This document shows, one piece after another, positions 12,078-23,175 of a stretch of 64,000 nt of DNA. A program made the position numbers and the translations under genes. The notes beneath the pieces are model-generated. The model saw only the letters and a list, made by a program, of their open reading frames with translations. It did not search any database and was not told the origin of the DNA. The DNA is from Hydnum rufescens UP504 (lineage: Eukaryota; Basidiomycota; Agaricomycetes; Cantharellales; Hydnaceae): NCBI GenBank assembly GCA_014904985.1, contig MU128938.1:302097-366096 (forward strand). Reading direction: 5' to 3'. Positions within the stretch are counted from its first letter, which is position 1; each line of letters opens with the position of its first letter.

Positions 12078-12420
12078 TCAGGTACGGCTGGTGGGTATTC
12101 GGTGTTTGCTATCTCCTACTTGCCAGTAGGCTTCCTGTTCGGGCCTCATGGTATGCAGTTGCCAAGCCCGGTGCGTGTCTTCCCTGATTAGGAGGTTGGC
12201 GTTCATTCCTTCCACTATGTAGGCTTCAACACCTCGTAATAACATGGACCCCAATTGGCTACGAAAGTATAGATCGAGTGTGACATAACCCAGGCATTTG
12301 GCTTCTCCCGTAAGGTGTAGTAGTCTCAGTTTTAACCCCTGTTTAATTGGGGGGGATTGACCCTTCAGGGCTCCCAGGCACTTGGCAGACACCAAGGTGG
12401 CCACGGCTCCAGAATCGGCG
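12078..12420 (-). pseudogene. Retropepsin-like protease region
   Basis: ADSGA at 12405-12419 is the DSG active-site form typical of retropepsins of Ty3/gypsy elements, followed by hydrophobic strands (ATLVS, LKLRLLHLTG). The frame is continuous with the upstream zinc knuckle. A TGA interrupts it at 12075, before the linker to reverse transcriptase. Confidence 0.75.
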
Positions 12421-13972
12421 ACCACCTCAAGTATGGGCCCATTCACATCATTGACACAACATTCCAATTTAAAGGCGTCCATGCCCAGACTAGCCAAACC
12501 CAGAGGCCTTTTCACTGTGGGCTCCAGGGCGTATACGTCTCCAGGAAGGACCTCGTCCTTTTTAGCACTTAACTCGGGGACAGGCCCATTCTTACTCAAA
12601 GCAGTGTAACAGGCAGCTCCCTCTAGGGGTGATTCATTGGGTATGACAAATAAAACATCAGTTTCCTTGTCCTCTTCCCCACTGCTGAGAGCTTCGTGGG
12701 CAGCCATCATAGCAGCTTGATAAACTTCTTCCAATCCCGAGGACATAGCAATGTAAGCTTTATGATAAGCAACATCACGCCTGGTACTTGTGGATGGCTT
12801 GGTGCATTTGGGATCCTTTTTGTAGGAGCCACAGTCGTAATCATAATGTAGCTCGCTTCCACAGTGTTGACACGGCTGAATAGGTTTCCTTTTAGACCTC
12901 ACGTCACTAAGGTCATACTCGTAGGTGGGTCCCGTGGTACTAGTACTGGCCAACATCACAGGAGTACGGAATTGACTCCATCTGAGATCTTCCTGTACAT
13001 GACATATTACCTCGTTGGTTATGTCTTCGGTTTGCCATACATTGGAAAGGTTCGATATGGCAAGAAGGGCATCTTCTTGGTCCTTGACCCTGGTAAATAG
13101 GGCGTCCGTGTCATGGCAAAGATCCATGTCCACATAGGCCCGCCAAGAAGGTGGAGCATGTTCCATGAGGGTACCCACCTCCAGGGAGTCAAATGTGGGA
13201 TCCGGGATTTCAGGGGGTGGATGCAGGACCCGGAGAGCCCTCACCTTTCGGGTCAGCCATTCAGTGGGAGTCTCTCTCTCATGCCCACGATTACGGAATT
13301 GTAGTTCGTCGTAGATAGTAACCTGCTTGTCATACCAATGGGTGCCTAGTAGTTGGGTCCGCATGATAAATTTTAATGAGTCCCAATCTTGACTAGCTTG
13401 TATCTTTGTAGCGTTGGGCAGACTTCACCACCAGACGTCTGCATGTTTGGTAAACCGCATAGTAGTGGCAAAGGCTAGTTGTTCTTGCATCTGATGACTT
13501 CCTGCGGCATAACGATCTAGATCTTCAGTCCAGGAGACAAAAGCATTGTCTGATCCGTCATATTCCGGTAAATCACTAGGTCGGAATTCGAGTTTGAACT
13601 TGGGTTCATAGTAGGCTTTGCGTTGCCTGAGTCTGTCGGGGACCTCATTGGCACCTACAGGTGGAGCTCCTCTGTTGGGGGGACTGGGCCCAGGTGGACC
13701 ATTACTCGGCCATCCTCGTTCGGGGTACCCACCCCTGGGTCCTATGGGGGGACGACTGGGGTGGACAGATCTCCCTACAGGGGGACCTCCTTCATCTCCA
13801 GGATCATCATCATCTGGGGGCCCTCCACCCAGTGGGTTCCAATGGTTACCTTCTGGTCTACCTGGATTGGGTCGTATGTGTTGGGCCGAAGAGGGGTCCA
13901 TTGCCCAGGACAGCAATACTGATCTATGTTCCCAGGACCCGATTCCTCACGGGTTCGGTGTCTTGGGGGCAT
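12420..13972 (-). pseudogene. Gag: proline/glycine-rich head, capsid-like region, CCHC zinc knuckle
   Basis: Read leftward: a Gly/Pro/Asp-rich head (13916-13650), then a capsid-like segment (LRQRKAYYEPKFKLEFRPSD, near 13600) running to TKHADVWW where an in-frame TGA lies at 13422. The frame then continues through WLTRKVRALRVL to a zinc knuckle CQHC-x4-H-x4-C at 12831-12872. Gag packages the element RNA and the knuckle binds nucleic acid. The same head and capsid pattern occurs in the second element at 33.7-34.3 kb. Confidence 0.85.
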
Positions 13973-14029
13973 TCACCGTGATCTGTTGATGTAATGGGTC
14001 CACTGAGGGCCGAGGTCATCTAGCATTGA

Positions 14030-15098
14030 ACCAGGGACGGGGCAGTTGTGTCCCCTTGTCACTGACCAAGGTTCCAGGTGTCAGAATCTCCTGGTTCTGC
14101 CACGGTAGCCCTTGCTCTCATTCAGAGTATGCAGCTAGCGGCGAGATGACTCTAGGGGGGTTGTTTACTACTCCTGTCATGTACCCCTGTGCTTTGGAGT
14201 TTGTAGTATAAGCCACTGATTCGCTTTCGTCGACGCTTTGGAGTTGTGCTATGATCTTGAGTCCAGTACGTAACCGACATAAGCCCAGGGCAGCTAACTG
14301 TAGGACCTTATCTTCCAATGGGACTCCTGCTTCCATATGGACAGCAAGTACTCCTCCCAGATCGAATTTGTAGGGGTCTGGGTCAGATACAAAGTAATGC
14401 TTGGCGATTTTGGCTGCAGTATCCTGTAGTATTTGGCCACACTGTAGTAATGTCAGGCTGAATTCCATATCAGGCTTAAAGACTGTAGGTTGACCCATAT
14501 GGGACACTCGAACGACAGTGTCAGTAAAGGAGGACGATTCTATGTCGAGAATGTATGCCAGGTGGTATAAGGATGTGTTAATCAGACGTATATCGGCCAC
14601 TGCACTAGGTCCCTGTTCCCGACATAGGGATTCGACCACTGACAACAGTAAGGTTCTACAACGAAGTACCTCCTGGTCCATGGAGGCTTCAGCAGACGGA
14701 ATTTTGTTGGTTGTGGATCTGGCCCTTTCGTCCATGATGGATGTAGCTGGTCTGCTACTTCAACGAGAGTCCTGGGGAGTGCCTCGAGAAGTGTGCATGG
14801 TGAGATCACGATACGTAGGCCTAGTATACTTTACAGACCTTGGACATTCCTTAAGTATGTTTTCGGGTTCGTTTAGCCATAGGTCTGAGTGATCACGGCG
14901 TGGCAGGTGGCCCGGTTTCCAGGCCATTCTTGTGAGGCTGGAAGCAGTGGAGTCTGGACTACTGCCAGATCCTGGACTGGATCTGGCCCAGTTCCTGGAA
15001 GTGAAGTCTAGAGCTTCATTATTTTTTGGGGGAGTGACCACCCCTTTTGAGGTATCCACCCTGGTTAAGAGGGGGCTGCGAATCTTTGATGATAACAT
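14030..15098 (-). pseudogene. N-terminal part of the chromovirus polyprotein, upstream of gag
   Basis: The frame opens with ATG at 15098, soon after the primer site, and stays in the same frame as the later gag-pol, broken only by TGA codons (near 14757, 14115 and 14021). The sequence is not obviously a capsid. The middle (about 14735-14118) is predicted helical with regular Leu/Ala spacing (for example LLLSVVESLCREQG). It may be an extended Gag N-terminus. I do not recognise a domain. Confidence 0.55.
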
Positions 15099-15148
15099 AT
15101 TGTAGGCTCAGTCGAGTATAGGCGAAATGAGTGTTGAGCCCCAGATAC

Positions 15149-15170
15149 GGGTTCTCACACACTCCACCAG
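15149..15170 (-). promoter_or_regulatory. Probable primer-binding site next to the 5' LTR
   Basis: One base after the LTR the minus strand reads TGGTGGAGTGTGTGAGAAC. TGG is what pairs with a tRNA CCA end. I could not assign the tRNA. Confidence 0.45.
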
Positions 15171-15684
15171 TGTTAATTCGGTAGAGTCCGAATTAGGTTT
15201 GGGGTGGTTAAGCAGTCCTGGTGGGGGTTCTGGATTGGGCTTTGGTCCATGTTTACCTTCAACAGGATTGTGTGTTAGTTTGAAGGTAGGGTCCAGGAAC
15301 GTTCTAGGATGAGTCTCTAGACGTAGGTCCATAGGTCCGGGTTTTGCCATGATGTTAGAAATAAGAGTAAAGTTCTGTGGTAAGGTCACACAGTGCGAGA
15401 ATCGCAGTGTACTGTTCCAGTACACTGTGGGTAGCAGCCAAGTGAGTGGAAAAAAGATACATTTCTGGATCTTCCCGTGGCTAGCTATTCAAATCTACTT
15501 ACGTAAACAGATATGAATCTAGCTAAAGCTGGGGCAGCACCAAACTCCTGTGGAGAAGCTTTCCACCAGAGTGTTTGAGAAGAAAAGGAAAAAAGGAAGT
15601 AAGAAAGGAGGGAATACATTGGTTCATAGTGGTAGTGACGTTTTAATAGGGCCAAGTGCCGGTCGGACTAATATCCCACTAACA
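15171..15684 (-). repeat. 5' LTR of the chromovirus
   Basis: 514 bp, beginning (minus strand) TGTTAGTGGG and ending ..AATTAACA. It is directly repeated at 5681-6193. By eye the two copies differ by about 23 substitutions and one 1-bp indel. All substitutions are transitions, and all but two fall in a CpG, TpG or CpA context. Confidence 0.95.
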
Positions 15685-15707
15685 AAGAGGGAGAACATTA
15701 GCAATAC

Positions 15708-16164
15708 CTTGGTAGTTAGAGAAGCCCTCAGACACTCCAATGGCACTGAAGTTGAAGAAGTAATTAAGCTCATGTGAGTGGACAGAGGCAGCAGCTGGAG
15801 CAGAATTGACCATGTCCTGAATCCATGGCAGGAGTGGTGGAAGTCATGGCAGAACCTTAGTCCCACCCTTGCAACACCAACTGAGAGGCTCTACCTGAAG
15901 CAGGAGAGCACCACAGTACTTGCAAGGAATGGACCACCATGAAGCACTAATATGTGATGGAGTAAGAAGGCAGAAGTGTGCATATGGGGGGGAAGGTGGT
16001 GGATGGGGTGAAGCACAGGAGTGAGTGGAATCATGATGATGGGAGGCTCTCCTCACTCTAGCATGGTCACATGCTGGAGTTAGTCTAGCCTCACATTCAA
16101 CAGGAGATTCCCTGCGGTGTGTGAGGCAGAGACTGATAGCACCAGGAGTTGATGAAGGAGCCAT
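15708..16164 (-). pseudogene. Helitron N-terminal exon
   Basis: The minus frame holds a Cys-rich segment (PCKYCGALLL..WCCKGG, about 15870-15930) like the putative zinc-binding N-terminus of basidiomycete Helitron proteins. A downstream block (LNYFFNFSAIGVSEGFSNYQ) leads to a 5' splice site AAG|GTATTG at 15707. One in-frame TGA follows KVLP. Exon 2 resumes at 5645 after CTTAG. The intron is only 53 nt once the LTR element and one copy of its target duplication are removed. The start at 16164 is the first plausible one and is not secure. Confidence 0.75.
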
Positions 16165-16298
16165 GGAACCTAGCAGACCACTTGAAAAAACAAGGGGGCA
16201 GATGATAAGTGAGGCAAGGAGACAGATGAAATTGGTGAAAAGTGGACCAATCAGAAGCCATGCACAAACACTTCATTTCCCTTACAGCTTTTATATAT

Positions 16299-16900
16299 TT
16301 AGATTAAACACCATGCAAAAAGAGCAGCAAAAGCTGCTGTTTTTGCATGGCTGTAGCTACTGGGCTGGGGACTTGCCTTATATAGGACCACACACCTGCC
16401 ATGGCAGGTGTGTGGTTCCTGGGACCTCATTTGGCACAGTGCCATATGTTGCATTGTTGGCACAGTGCCATATGGCATGTCATTGGTGTGGTACCATAGG
16501 TCACATTGTTGGGGTGTTGGGGTGTGTTGTGTTGTTGGCATGTTGCTGTACATTGTGTCATTGGCATGGTACCATAGATCATGTTGTTGGGGTGTTGGCA
16601 TGTGTAGCATCATTGGTGCATTGTTGTATGTCACATTGTTTGGTGTGTCTTTGCTTGGGGAATTGCTGTTTGGGCCCTCATTTTGTGTGTTTTCATTGTG
16701 CCTTGGACCCCAGGTCTCAATATAGAAGAATACAAAATATGTTAGTAAAAAGATTCAAAGGAGCACAAAAAGAGCAGCTTTCACTGCTCTTTTTGTGCCA
16801 TTGTATCTACTAGGGAAAACATTCACCTTGTGACCACACCCCCACAGCAGCAGGTGTGTGGTCATGTGCTTGCCTTTCCAGGTGGTTGCTTGTTTTGGTT
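16299..16900 (-). repeat. Paired-hairpin intron-like modules, locus 1
   Basis: Two modules. Module a: hairpin A CCACACCCCCACAGCAGCAG.. at 16834-16862, exon end CACAAG, 5' splice GTGAAT at 16826 (minus), intron hairpin B (16769-16800, GCACAAAAAGAGCAG paired with its complement), TACTAAC at 16747-16741, 3' AG at 16716: a 111-nt intron. Module b: hairpin A at 16389-16416 (ACACACCTGCC/GGCAGGTGTGT), splice-like TAAG|GCAAGT at 16376 and hairpin B at 16316-16347, but no clear TACTAAC. The exon between them is a Thr/Pro/Gln-rich tandem repeat (TPTPQQ). The layout matches 28.2-33.7 kb. Confidence 0.7.
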
Positions 16901-17081
16901 GTGGAGATGTGAAGGAAGATGCAAACTCAACACCAGCAATTGCCAGTATTTAAGAAGTGCCCAGTGCTGATGCTACAAGCACAGTACACATTAATAGTAA
17001 GCATGTAGATGCAAAGTAAATATTATATAATAAATATTTGTCCAAGAAAATTCTAAGAAGAAGAAGATAATGAGTTAAAGC

Positions 17082-17729
17082 TATGGTTGCCATGGTCAGG
17101 TTTTGCCCAATTTGGGCAAAACCTAAACCTGACCAGGTTCCAAAATCACCCATGAGGGCAAAACCTGAATCTTACCTGAGGTTTGGTTCCATTCAGGTCA
17201 GGTTCAGGTTTTAACCCAGTTTAAACCTGAAACCTGAGGTATGGGAGAAGCCAACATTTTAAGGGGGTACTACAGAATATCTAGACCCTCTGCTCAAGTG
17301 TCTGCCTCTGCCACTCCCTTTACATCCTGCTTTAGATCCATATCTCCTTCCTAGCCCCCTTTCACTTCAATTTACTGCTCACACATCTTCTGGAGATGGT
17401 ATTTAGTCACTACATTCTGTCATGTGACTTGTGACCTGCACCAATTGCCTCATTTCATTGCTGAGTCATGTGACTTTGAACTCCAGAACTATAGTCACAT
17501 CTGTAAATTGCCAGATTTGGTGCCAAAATAATGGTCAATGTACATGGAATGGAACCTACATCCTACCTTTCAGGTTCAGGTTTAAACCTGGTTTGAGACC
17601 AGTTTTTGGATTCAGGGCAAGGGTAAAACCTGAACCTGACCTGAAGAAAATAAAATGAAACCTGACCTGGGTCAGGTTCAGGTTTAAACTCAAGTTCCAC
17701 AGGTTTAAGCCTGAACCACAGCATCCATA
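17082..17729 (+). mobile_element. hAT-like MITE, family M1, copy 1
   Basis: Begins TATGGTTGCC and ends GCATCCATA, an imperfect terminal inverted repeat. It is flanked by GTTAAAGC (17074-17081) and GTCAGAGC (17730-17737), an 8-bp duplication with two transitions. The interior is rich in AGGTTTAAACCTG and AACCTGACCTGA motifs that form many local inverted repeats. No transposase. Confidence 0.8.
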
Positions 17730-18039
17730 GTCAGAGCTCAATAAGGTGTGATATGGCTAATTGCAAAGTGGATTGGGCCACTTCTATACATCAGAATTGG
17801 CTGAAATTTGAATATATATAGTGGTATATATGCACTCTACATGGGTGATGAGTTATATTGGACATTCTGGGCATTTTTCAATTTTTCACACCTTCAAACT
17901 ACAAGACTATGTGAGATCTGCAGGTTTGATCTCTCTTAATCACATCAGTACCATGCTCACTAAGAAAATAAGATTTGAAGCATACTCATGAAGCTTGAAT
18001 CAAACAGAAGACCATGATGGGGCCAGACATAGTAGCCTA

Positions 18040-18690
18040 TCCAACCCCATTGTCAGAATGGGATAGAGATTATCTGCATTGGACTTACAAGGCAAGATTG
18101 GCAGTGTGCAACATGTAGACAGGTGAGGTATGGACTGGGTGGAGTGTTGAACAGACAAGGTCTAGTCAGAATGATATAGAGAGATTTTCACATGGACTTA
18201 CTATGCAATGTGTAGACAGGTGAGGAGCAATCAGAATGAGACACAAATTCTAGACAATGGACTTGCTAGGCAAGGTGTAGGACAGGCAAGGCATAGTCAG
18301 AACAGGATAGAGATTCTTCACAGTGGACTTACTAGGCAAGGTGTAGAACAGGAAAGGGGTGGTCAAAATGGGGTAGAGATTCCTCACAATGGACTGGCTA
18401 GGCAAGGTGCAGAACAGGCAAGAGTTAGTCAGAACAGGATGGAGATTCTAGGCAATGGACTTACTATGCAAGGTTAGAACAGGTGAGGTGTAGTCAGAAC
18501 AGGATAGAGATTCTTCACAATGGACTAACTAAGCAAGGTGTAGAATGGCTGAGGGGTAGTCAGAACAGGATAGAGATTCTAGACAATGAACTTACTGGGC
18601 AAGGTGTAGAACAGGTAAAGGGTAGTCAGAATGGGATAGAGATTCTTAACAACAGACTTACTAGACATGGTGTAGAACACTTGACATGTA
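18040..18690 (+). repeat. 66-bp minisatellite with open frame
   Basis: About nine to ten imperfect copies of a ~66-bp unit containing AGTCAGAACAGGATAGAGAT and GGACTTACTAGGCAAGG. The unit is a multiple of three, so an open frame runs through most of it (18208-18477 and 18483-18731), giving a 22-residue repeat like SQNRIEILHNGLTRQGVEQ. No known domain; the open frame may simply follow from the unit length. Confidence 0.85.
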
Positions 18691-18821
18691 GACAGGCAAG
18701 GTATAGACCAGGCAAGGTGCAGAATAGGTAAGAAGCAGAACAGACAAGACAACAAAGACCAAGCTAAGCCAAGGGTGAGGAAAGAGGAGAGGCTGAGGAG
18801 GCATGGAAGAAGCAAGAGACA

Positions 18822-18844
18822 ATGATGGTGGTGGTGGTGGTGGA
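18822..18844 (+). repeat. (GGT)n microsatellite
   Basis: Six to seven GGT units followed by an A-run. Confidence 0.85.
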
Positions 18845-18859
18845 AAAAAAATTTCATGG

Positions 18860-19704
18860 AGAATCCTGTGATATACCAATGAAATTTGATTCTGCTCTAC
18901 TAATTCCCACTCACTGCTGTTCATCAGCTGTCCATAGATATATGGATGAGACAGAATGTATTGCTGTAAAGGATTTATGGGTGACCATAAATATGAGGCA
19001 ATACATTAATTTAATCACCCTCAAATAGGAAATTGGGACTCCTATGAAGCTGGGCTGGCATTAGAATAATAGGAGTGAGCTGCTGCATAATAGGTAGAGA
19101 GCAGTCTAAGCAATCCCACTAAATTCAGGCCAAAGCTCTGCAGATTCACTAGGAATCCTATCACAGACCAAAGTAATTTATTATGGTTTACTCATATGAG
19201 TATCCTTCAACCATAGCTTGGTCACATGTCACAGCAACATTTTTCTGACCTGGAAATGCCCTCCAAACTTTATTGGGGTTCAGAAGGCAGTTTCTGAAAA
19301 ATAGTTTTCCTTACCAACTTGAAATGGTACAGTAGGGGATATCACAGTCCTCAAATTTTTGTGAAATCCTCAAATAGCACCCAAAATAGTACAGACCAGT
19401 GTCATTTGAGAGTGATTTGAAGAAGAATTTAGACCTTGGGGTCAAATGCCTTCAATTTCACATCTCACACATGGGGGATTCATAATTGTTGTAATCAGGA
19501 AACAAGCACATGGGAAGTAAAAGGTCTAATATAAGGAGAAATTACTTCTACATGTCTGCCCTGAAGCACATTCCCATATCTAATCCATCCAACTGCTGCA
19601 CTTGGGACATGATAATAGACAGAACATGATATGCTGATCACAAGTGGTGATGTTGTTTCCCTGTGTACTGCATTAAGTCAAGTTGAGTAAAATGGATGGT
19701 GTTC
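18860..19704. other. Stretch without a supported gene
   Basis: AT-rich and CpG-poor. I see no open frame over 70 codons with recognisable content, and no terminal repeats. Confidence 0.6.
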
Positions 19705-20400
19705 TCATATGCACCATGAGTGGAATACTCCAGTTTGCAAGCCTTTTGTGGGCAGGTACCAGTGCCTACCCAAAGACACTTCCATAGTCTCTTGAGACAT
19801 TGGCAGATTCATGAGCAATACCACAGGTTGCAACCCAATTGTGCTGCCAGCATTTGGTTGGGGACTCAAAGGGGGAATCAGTGCAGGACTAGGGATAGCC
19901 ACAGAATCAGTGGAATTCATCATACACCAGGCCATGGGCCTGATGCTGGGTCCATCCATAAGCTCCTCATTGAGCTCAGTGGGGGATATGACATCAGGAA
20001 TGGGTGCACCATTAATTGTGGAAAGTGATGGGGGAATAGGAGTTACCATCTCAAGGGACAGATTCCTCATCTCTATAGCAGCAGTGAGTTCAGAAATTTC
20101 CTGGCTAAGCAGAGAAATTTGGGTGGATACTGTAAAGAAATGGTGTGCAGTTAGTGGACTGAATTGTAATGAGATGGCTTTTTACTTACAACTGAGTGGT
20201 GGTACCACTGGGATATTGGTAGTATTTGGAATCAGTACATTGACCACCATAGTGGATGTGTCCTGGAGACCAAATTCATTGAACAATGTTGCATGCACCT
20301 CAAATGTGGATGGATGGAAATAACTGCATTTGATCCCACTTCTCCACTCATTTCACCATGGCACCTTGTCTGTGGGCTGAAGATACCAGCTGATTAAATT
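19705..20400 (-). pseudogene. Unknown two-exon gene remnant
   Basis: Two minus-strand coding blocks, WRSGIKCSYFHPSTFEVHAT.. (about 20370-20195) and ISLLSQEISELTAAIEMRNL.. (20130-19705), join through a good intron GTAAGT..CTAAC..TTTACAG (about 20194-20134). An in-frame TGA interrupts the first block. The second exon begins with a short coiled-coil-like helix and then turns Pro/Ser-rich. Not recognised. Confidence 0.45.
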
Positions 20401-21541
20401 GGCTCCATGAATGTGGACCATCATACTGGGCTGCTGTGGTTGCAAAAACTAAGGTTTCATTTCTTGAGAATATCTATCACAGCTGGTTTGAGATGTATCA
20501 CTGGAGCCTTGATGTTAAAGTCAAGCCTGACATGACAATGATTTTTATCAAGCCCACAGATGAGGAGGGTATATTAAAAAAGAATAAGGCCATTATTCTT
20601 AGAAAAGAGGTATATGTGGTTGCTCTGTTTTGAGTAGTGGAAATTTTACTGAGTCATATTGACTATTTACAGTCTCTGGCCCACTGGTTTGCAGCCAAAT
20701 ATGATGACTTAAACACATCAAACTTGAAGACCATTACTCACAATCCTTTCCCTACTGTCAATCCCACCAATCTTCTCATGGTGCAGAAAGTTAAACCAGC
20801 TGCAAAGGTGAAGCCAAAAATGCCCCAAATCAATCATGTCTATTTGTCAATATATTATAAGTCAAAAATCTGCCCACTAGTTGCTGAATGCTGGGCCCAA
20901 GACAAGGGCAAAATGGGACCAAAAAACAAGCTTTTCAGCAAGGTTTCATCATTGCAGGCCTTGACCAAAGAAATGTGGGAGAAGGAGTCAGATGAAGTTC
21001 ATGTGAAGATCCAAAATGCATGCCAGGCACAATATGAGGAAGCAATGGCTGAGTACAACTGAGTTCAACTGGTTGGCTCACAGTCTCCAGAACAATTCCA
21101 AAAGTAAGCCCTCAGCAATTAATAATTCTCTACTTGTGGCTTAATGAAGTTTTTACAGTGCCATTGATCACATATATCCATACCTGCAGCAGGTGGCCAC
21201 TGTCATCACTGAGCATACCAGATTTGTGATCTCCATCATTGTTGGAGGACCCTTGCCTGCCACCAAAGGTGAAATAGTAACCAGCCAGTATGTATTGTGA
21301 TATCTGTACATCAGGTTGAATTTCCTAACCATATTTATGGCGCTCTAGTATTCATAAAGGAGAGATCTCTGGTGATCACCTGCTTGACTTCAGCAGCTAT
21401 GCACATGACATTTTTGCTGATGTTGTAATGCCCAAATTCATCAAGTTCGTGAATCAAGTCTTTTGTACATGGTCTTCATTGACTCTATGACAATTTGCTA
21501 ATAAAACCCTTCAACAGCTCAAGACATCCAGGACTCATGAT

Positions 21542-22158
21542 TATGGATGCCTAGGTTCAGTTTTGGTTTGGTTTTTCCCATTTTGGGCAAAACCTAAACC
21601 AGACCTGAACCTGAAATCACCCATGAGGGCAAAACCTGAACCTGACCTGAGGTTTGGTTTAGGTTCTGGTTTAAACCTGAAACCTGAGGTATGGGGGCAG
21701 GCAACATCTTCAGGGGGTACTACAGAATATCTACACCCTCTCCTCAAGTCTCTGCCTCCGCCACTCCCTTTACATCCTGCTTTAGATCCACATCTCCTTC
21801 CTAGCCCCCTTTCACTTCAATTTATTGCTCACACATCTTGTAGAGATGGTATTTAGTCACTATATTCTGTCATGTGACTTGTGACCTGCACCAATTACCT
21901 CATTTGATTGCTGAGTCATGTGACTTCTGACTCCAGAACTATAGTCACATCTGTAAATTGGCAGATTTGGTACCAGAATCATGGTCAATGTACATGGAAT
22001 GGAAGCTACACCCTACCTTTCAGGTTCAGGTTTAAACCTGGTTTGAGACCAGTTTTTGGATTCAGGGCAAGGGCAAAACCTGAATGGAACCAGACCTGGG
22101 TCTGGTTTAGGTTTAAACCCAGGTTCTGTAGGTTTAAACCAGACCAAAGGCATCCATA
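21542..22158 (+). mobile_element. hAT-like MITE, family M1, copy 2
   Basis: Perfect 10-bp inverted ends TATGGATGCC/GGCATCCATA and a perfect 8-bp duplication CTCATGAT (21534-21541 and 22159-22166). 617 bp. This is the best-preserved copy for defining the family. It sits inside the gene remnant 20436-23842. Confidence 0.92.
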
Positions 22159-22844
22159 CTCATGATCCCTAATGCCAGAAAAATCATTGACTCCAGAGGT
22201 GGCACTGCTGGAGGCTGCTGCTGATGGTGCAGCTACTGTATCTGTGCCTGATGCCCACAATCCAAGTCTGATTTCATCTTGAGATCATTCTCATTCCTCA
22301 ACCCTCTCCACCAATACTTTACCACCCAGTTGTAAGGCCAAAGAGTTCAGTGCTGAAAATGACCTTGAGGACAAGGATTGTGATGCTGATGACAGTGTTG
22401 CTGACAATGAGGACTCTGACAGCAATGACCACAACAGCAAGGATGAATGTGTCACCTTCAATCATTATTCATGTGTGGTTTCCCACTTCCCTACACCAGC
22501 TGTATGGGATTCTGCAAGTCCCTGCCTTGCCACTGATTTCTTGTCTAAGACCAAAGTGCCATTGTTAATGCAGAAAACATCATCATTGTTGGCAACTGAT
22601 CCCAAGTTTCCAGGAACCATGGGGATTTCCTCATTGGGAATGCCTCTTTTGGAAGCTTCTGACCCCTTGACCTCCCCTTTTGTTTCTCAGCATTCTGATT
22701 CCCATGTCACACATGGTACAGGAGCTCTGTGACATCCTGAAAAGAATCAGCAATGTTATGATGCCAAGTGTAAGGCACACACATCTGGAGTGTCAGGAAT
22801 GCAGTCCCCCCCTCATTTGAAAAGCACACAGTTATTGAAACCTT

Positions 22845-23175
22845 ACCTGACTCTGCTGTCTTGTCATTGCAAGACTCTGAAATCCCATTGTTGCAAGACT
22901 CTGTTGTCCCATTGTTGCAAGACTCTACAGTCCCATAATTGCAAGAGACTATAGTCCCATCACTACAAGACTCTACAGCCCTGTCATTGTGAGACTCTAC
23001 AGTCCCTTCATTGTGACAAGACTCAACTGCCACATTGTTGTGAGACTCTGCAGCCCCATCATTGCAAGACTCTATAGTCCCTTCATTGTGACAAGACTCA
23101 ACAGCCCTGTCATTGCAGGACTCTATGGCTCCATCATTGTGAGACCCTGCAGTCCTATTGTTGCAAAACTCTATG
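22845..23175 (+). repeat. 24-27-bp minisatellite inside the gene remnant
   Basis: About a dozen copies of a unit like CATTGTTGCAAGACTCTGTT, read on the plus strand as an 8-9 residue repeat around LQDSxxPS. Several units carry TGTGAGAC where others have TGCAAGAC. Confidence 0.8.

Larger units (their letters stand above)
5681..15684 (-). mobile_element. Ty3/gypsy chromovirus with both LTRs and a 5-bp target-site duplication
   Basis: Flanked by 513/514-bp LTRs (TG..CA ends) and by the duplication AAGAG at 5676-5680 and 15685-15689. The order on the minus strand is 5' LTR, a TGG-starting primer site, long N-terminal region, gag with zinc knuckle, protease, reverse transcriptase, RNase H, integrase, chromodomain, a long C-terminal extension, G-rich tract, 3' LTR. 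Chromodomain-bearing Ty3/gypsy elements (chromoviruses) are common in fungi. The element sits in an intron of the older Helitron. About twenty in-frame stops and two frame shifts make this copy defective. Confidence 0.95.
1..16200 (-). mobile_element. Degenerate Helitron, split by an LTR retrotransposon; left end outside the window
   Basis: The minus strand carries an ordered series of Helitron motifs: an N-terminal Cys-rich segment (about 15850-16164), Helitron_like_N, an HUH Rep motif, then a PIF1-type helicase down to about 1930. The series is interrupted at 5681-15684 by a Ty3/gypsy element. I could not place the terminal TC, the CTRR end or the 3' hairpin with confidence, so the outer limits are approximate and the left (3') end probably lies before base 1. 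The reading frame has shifts and stops, so the copy looks inactive. Confidence 0.82.

Noticed and set aside
6194..15098. TGA as a recoded sense codon
   Set aside because: TGA sits at Arg positions and co-occurs with CpG decay in LTRs and with lost catalytic residues, so it is mutational.
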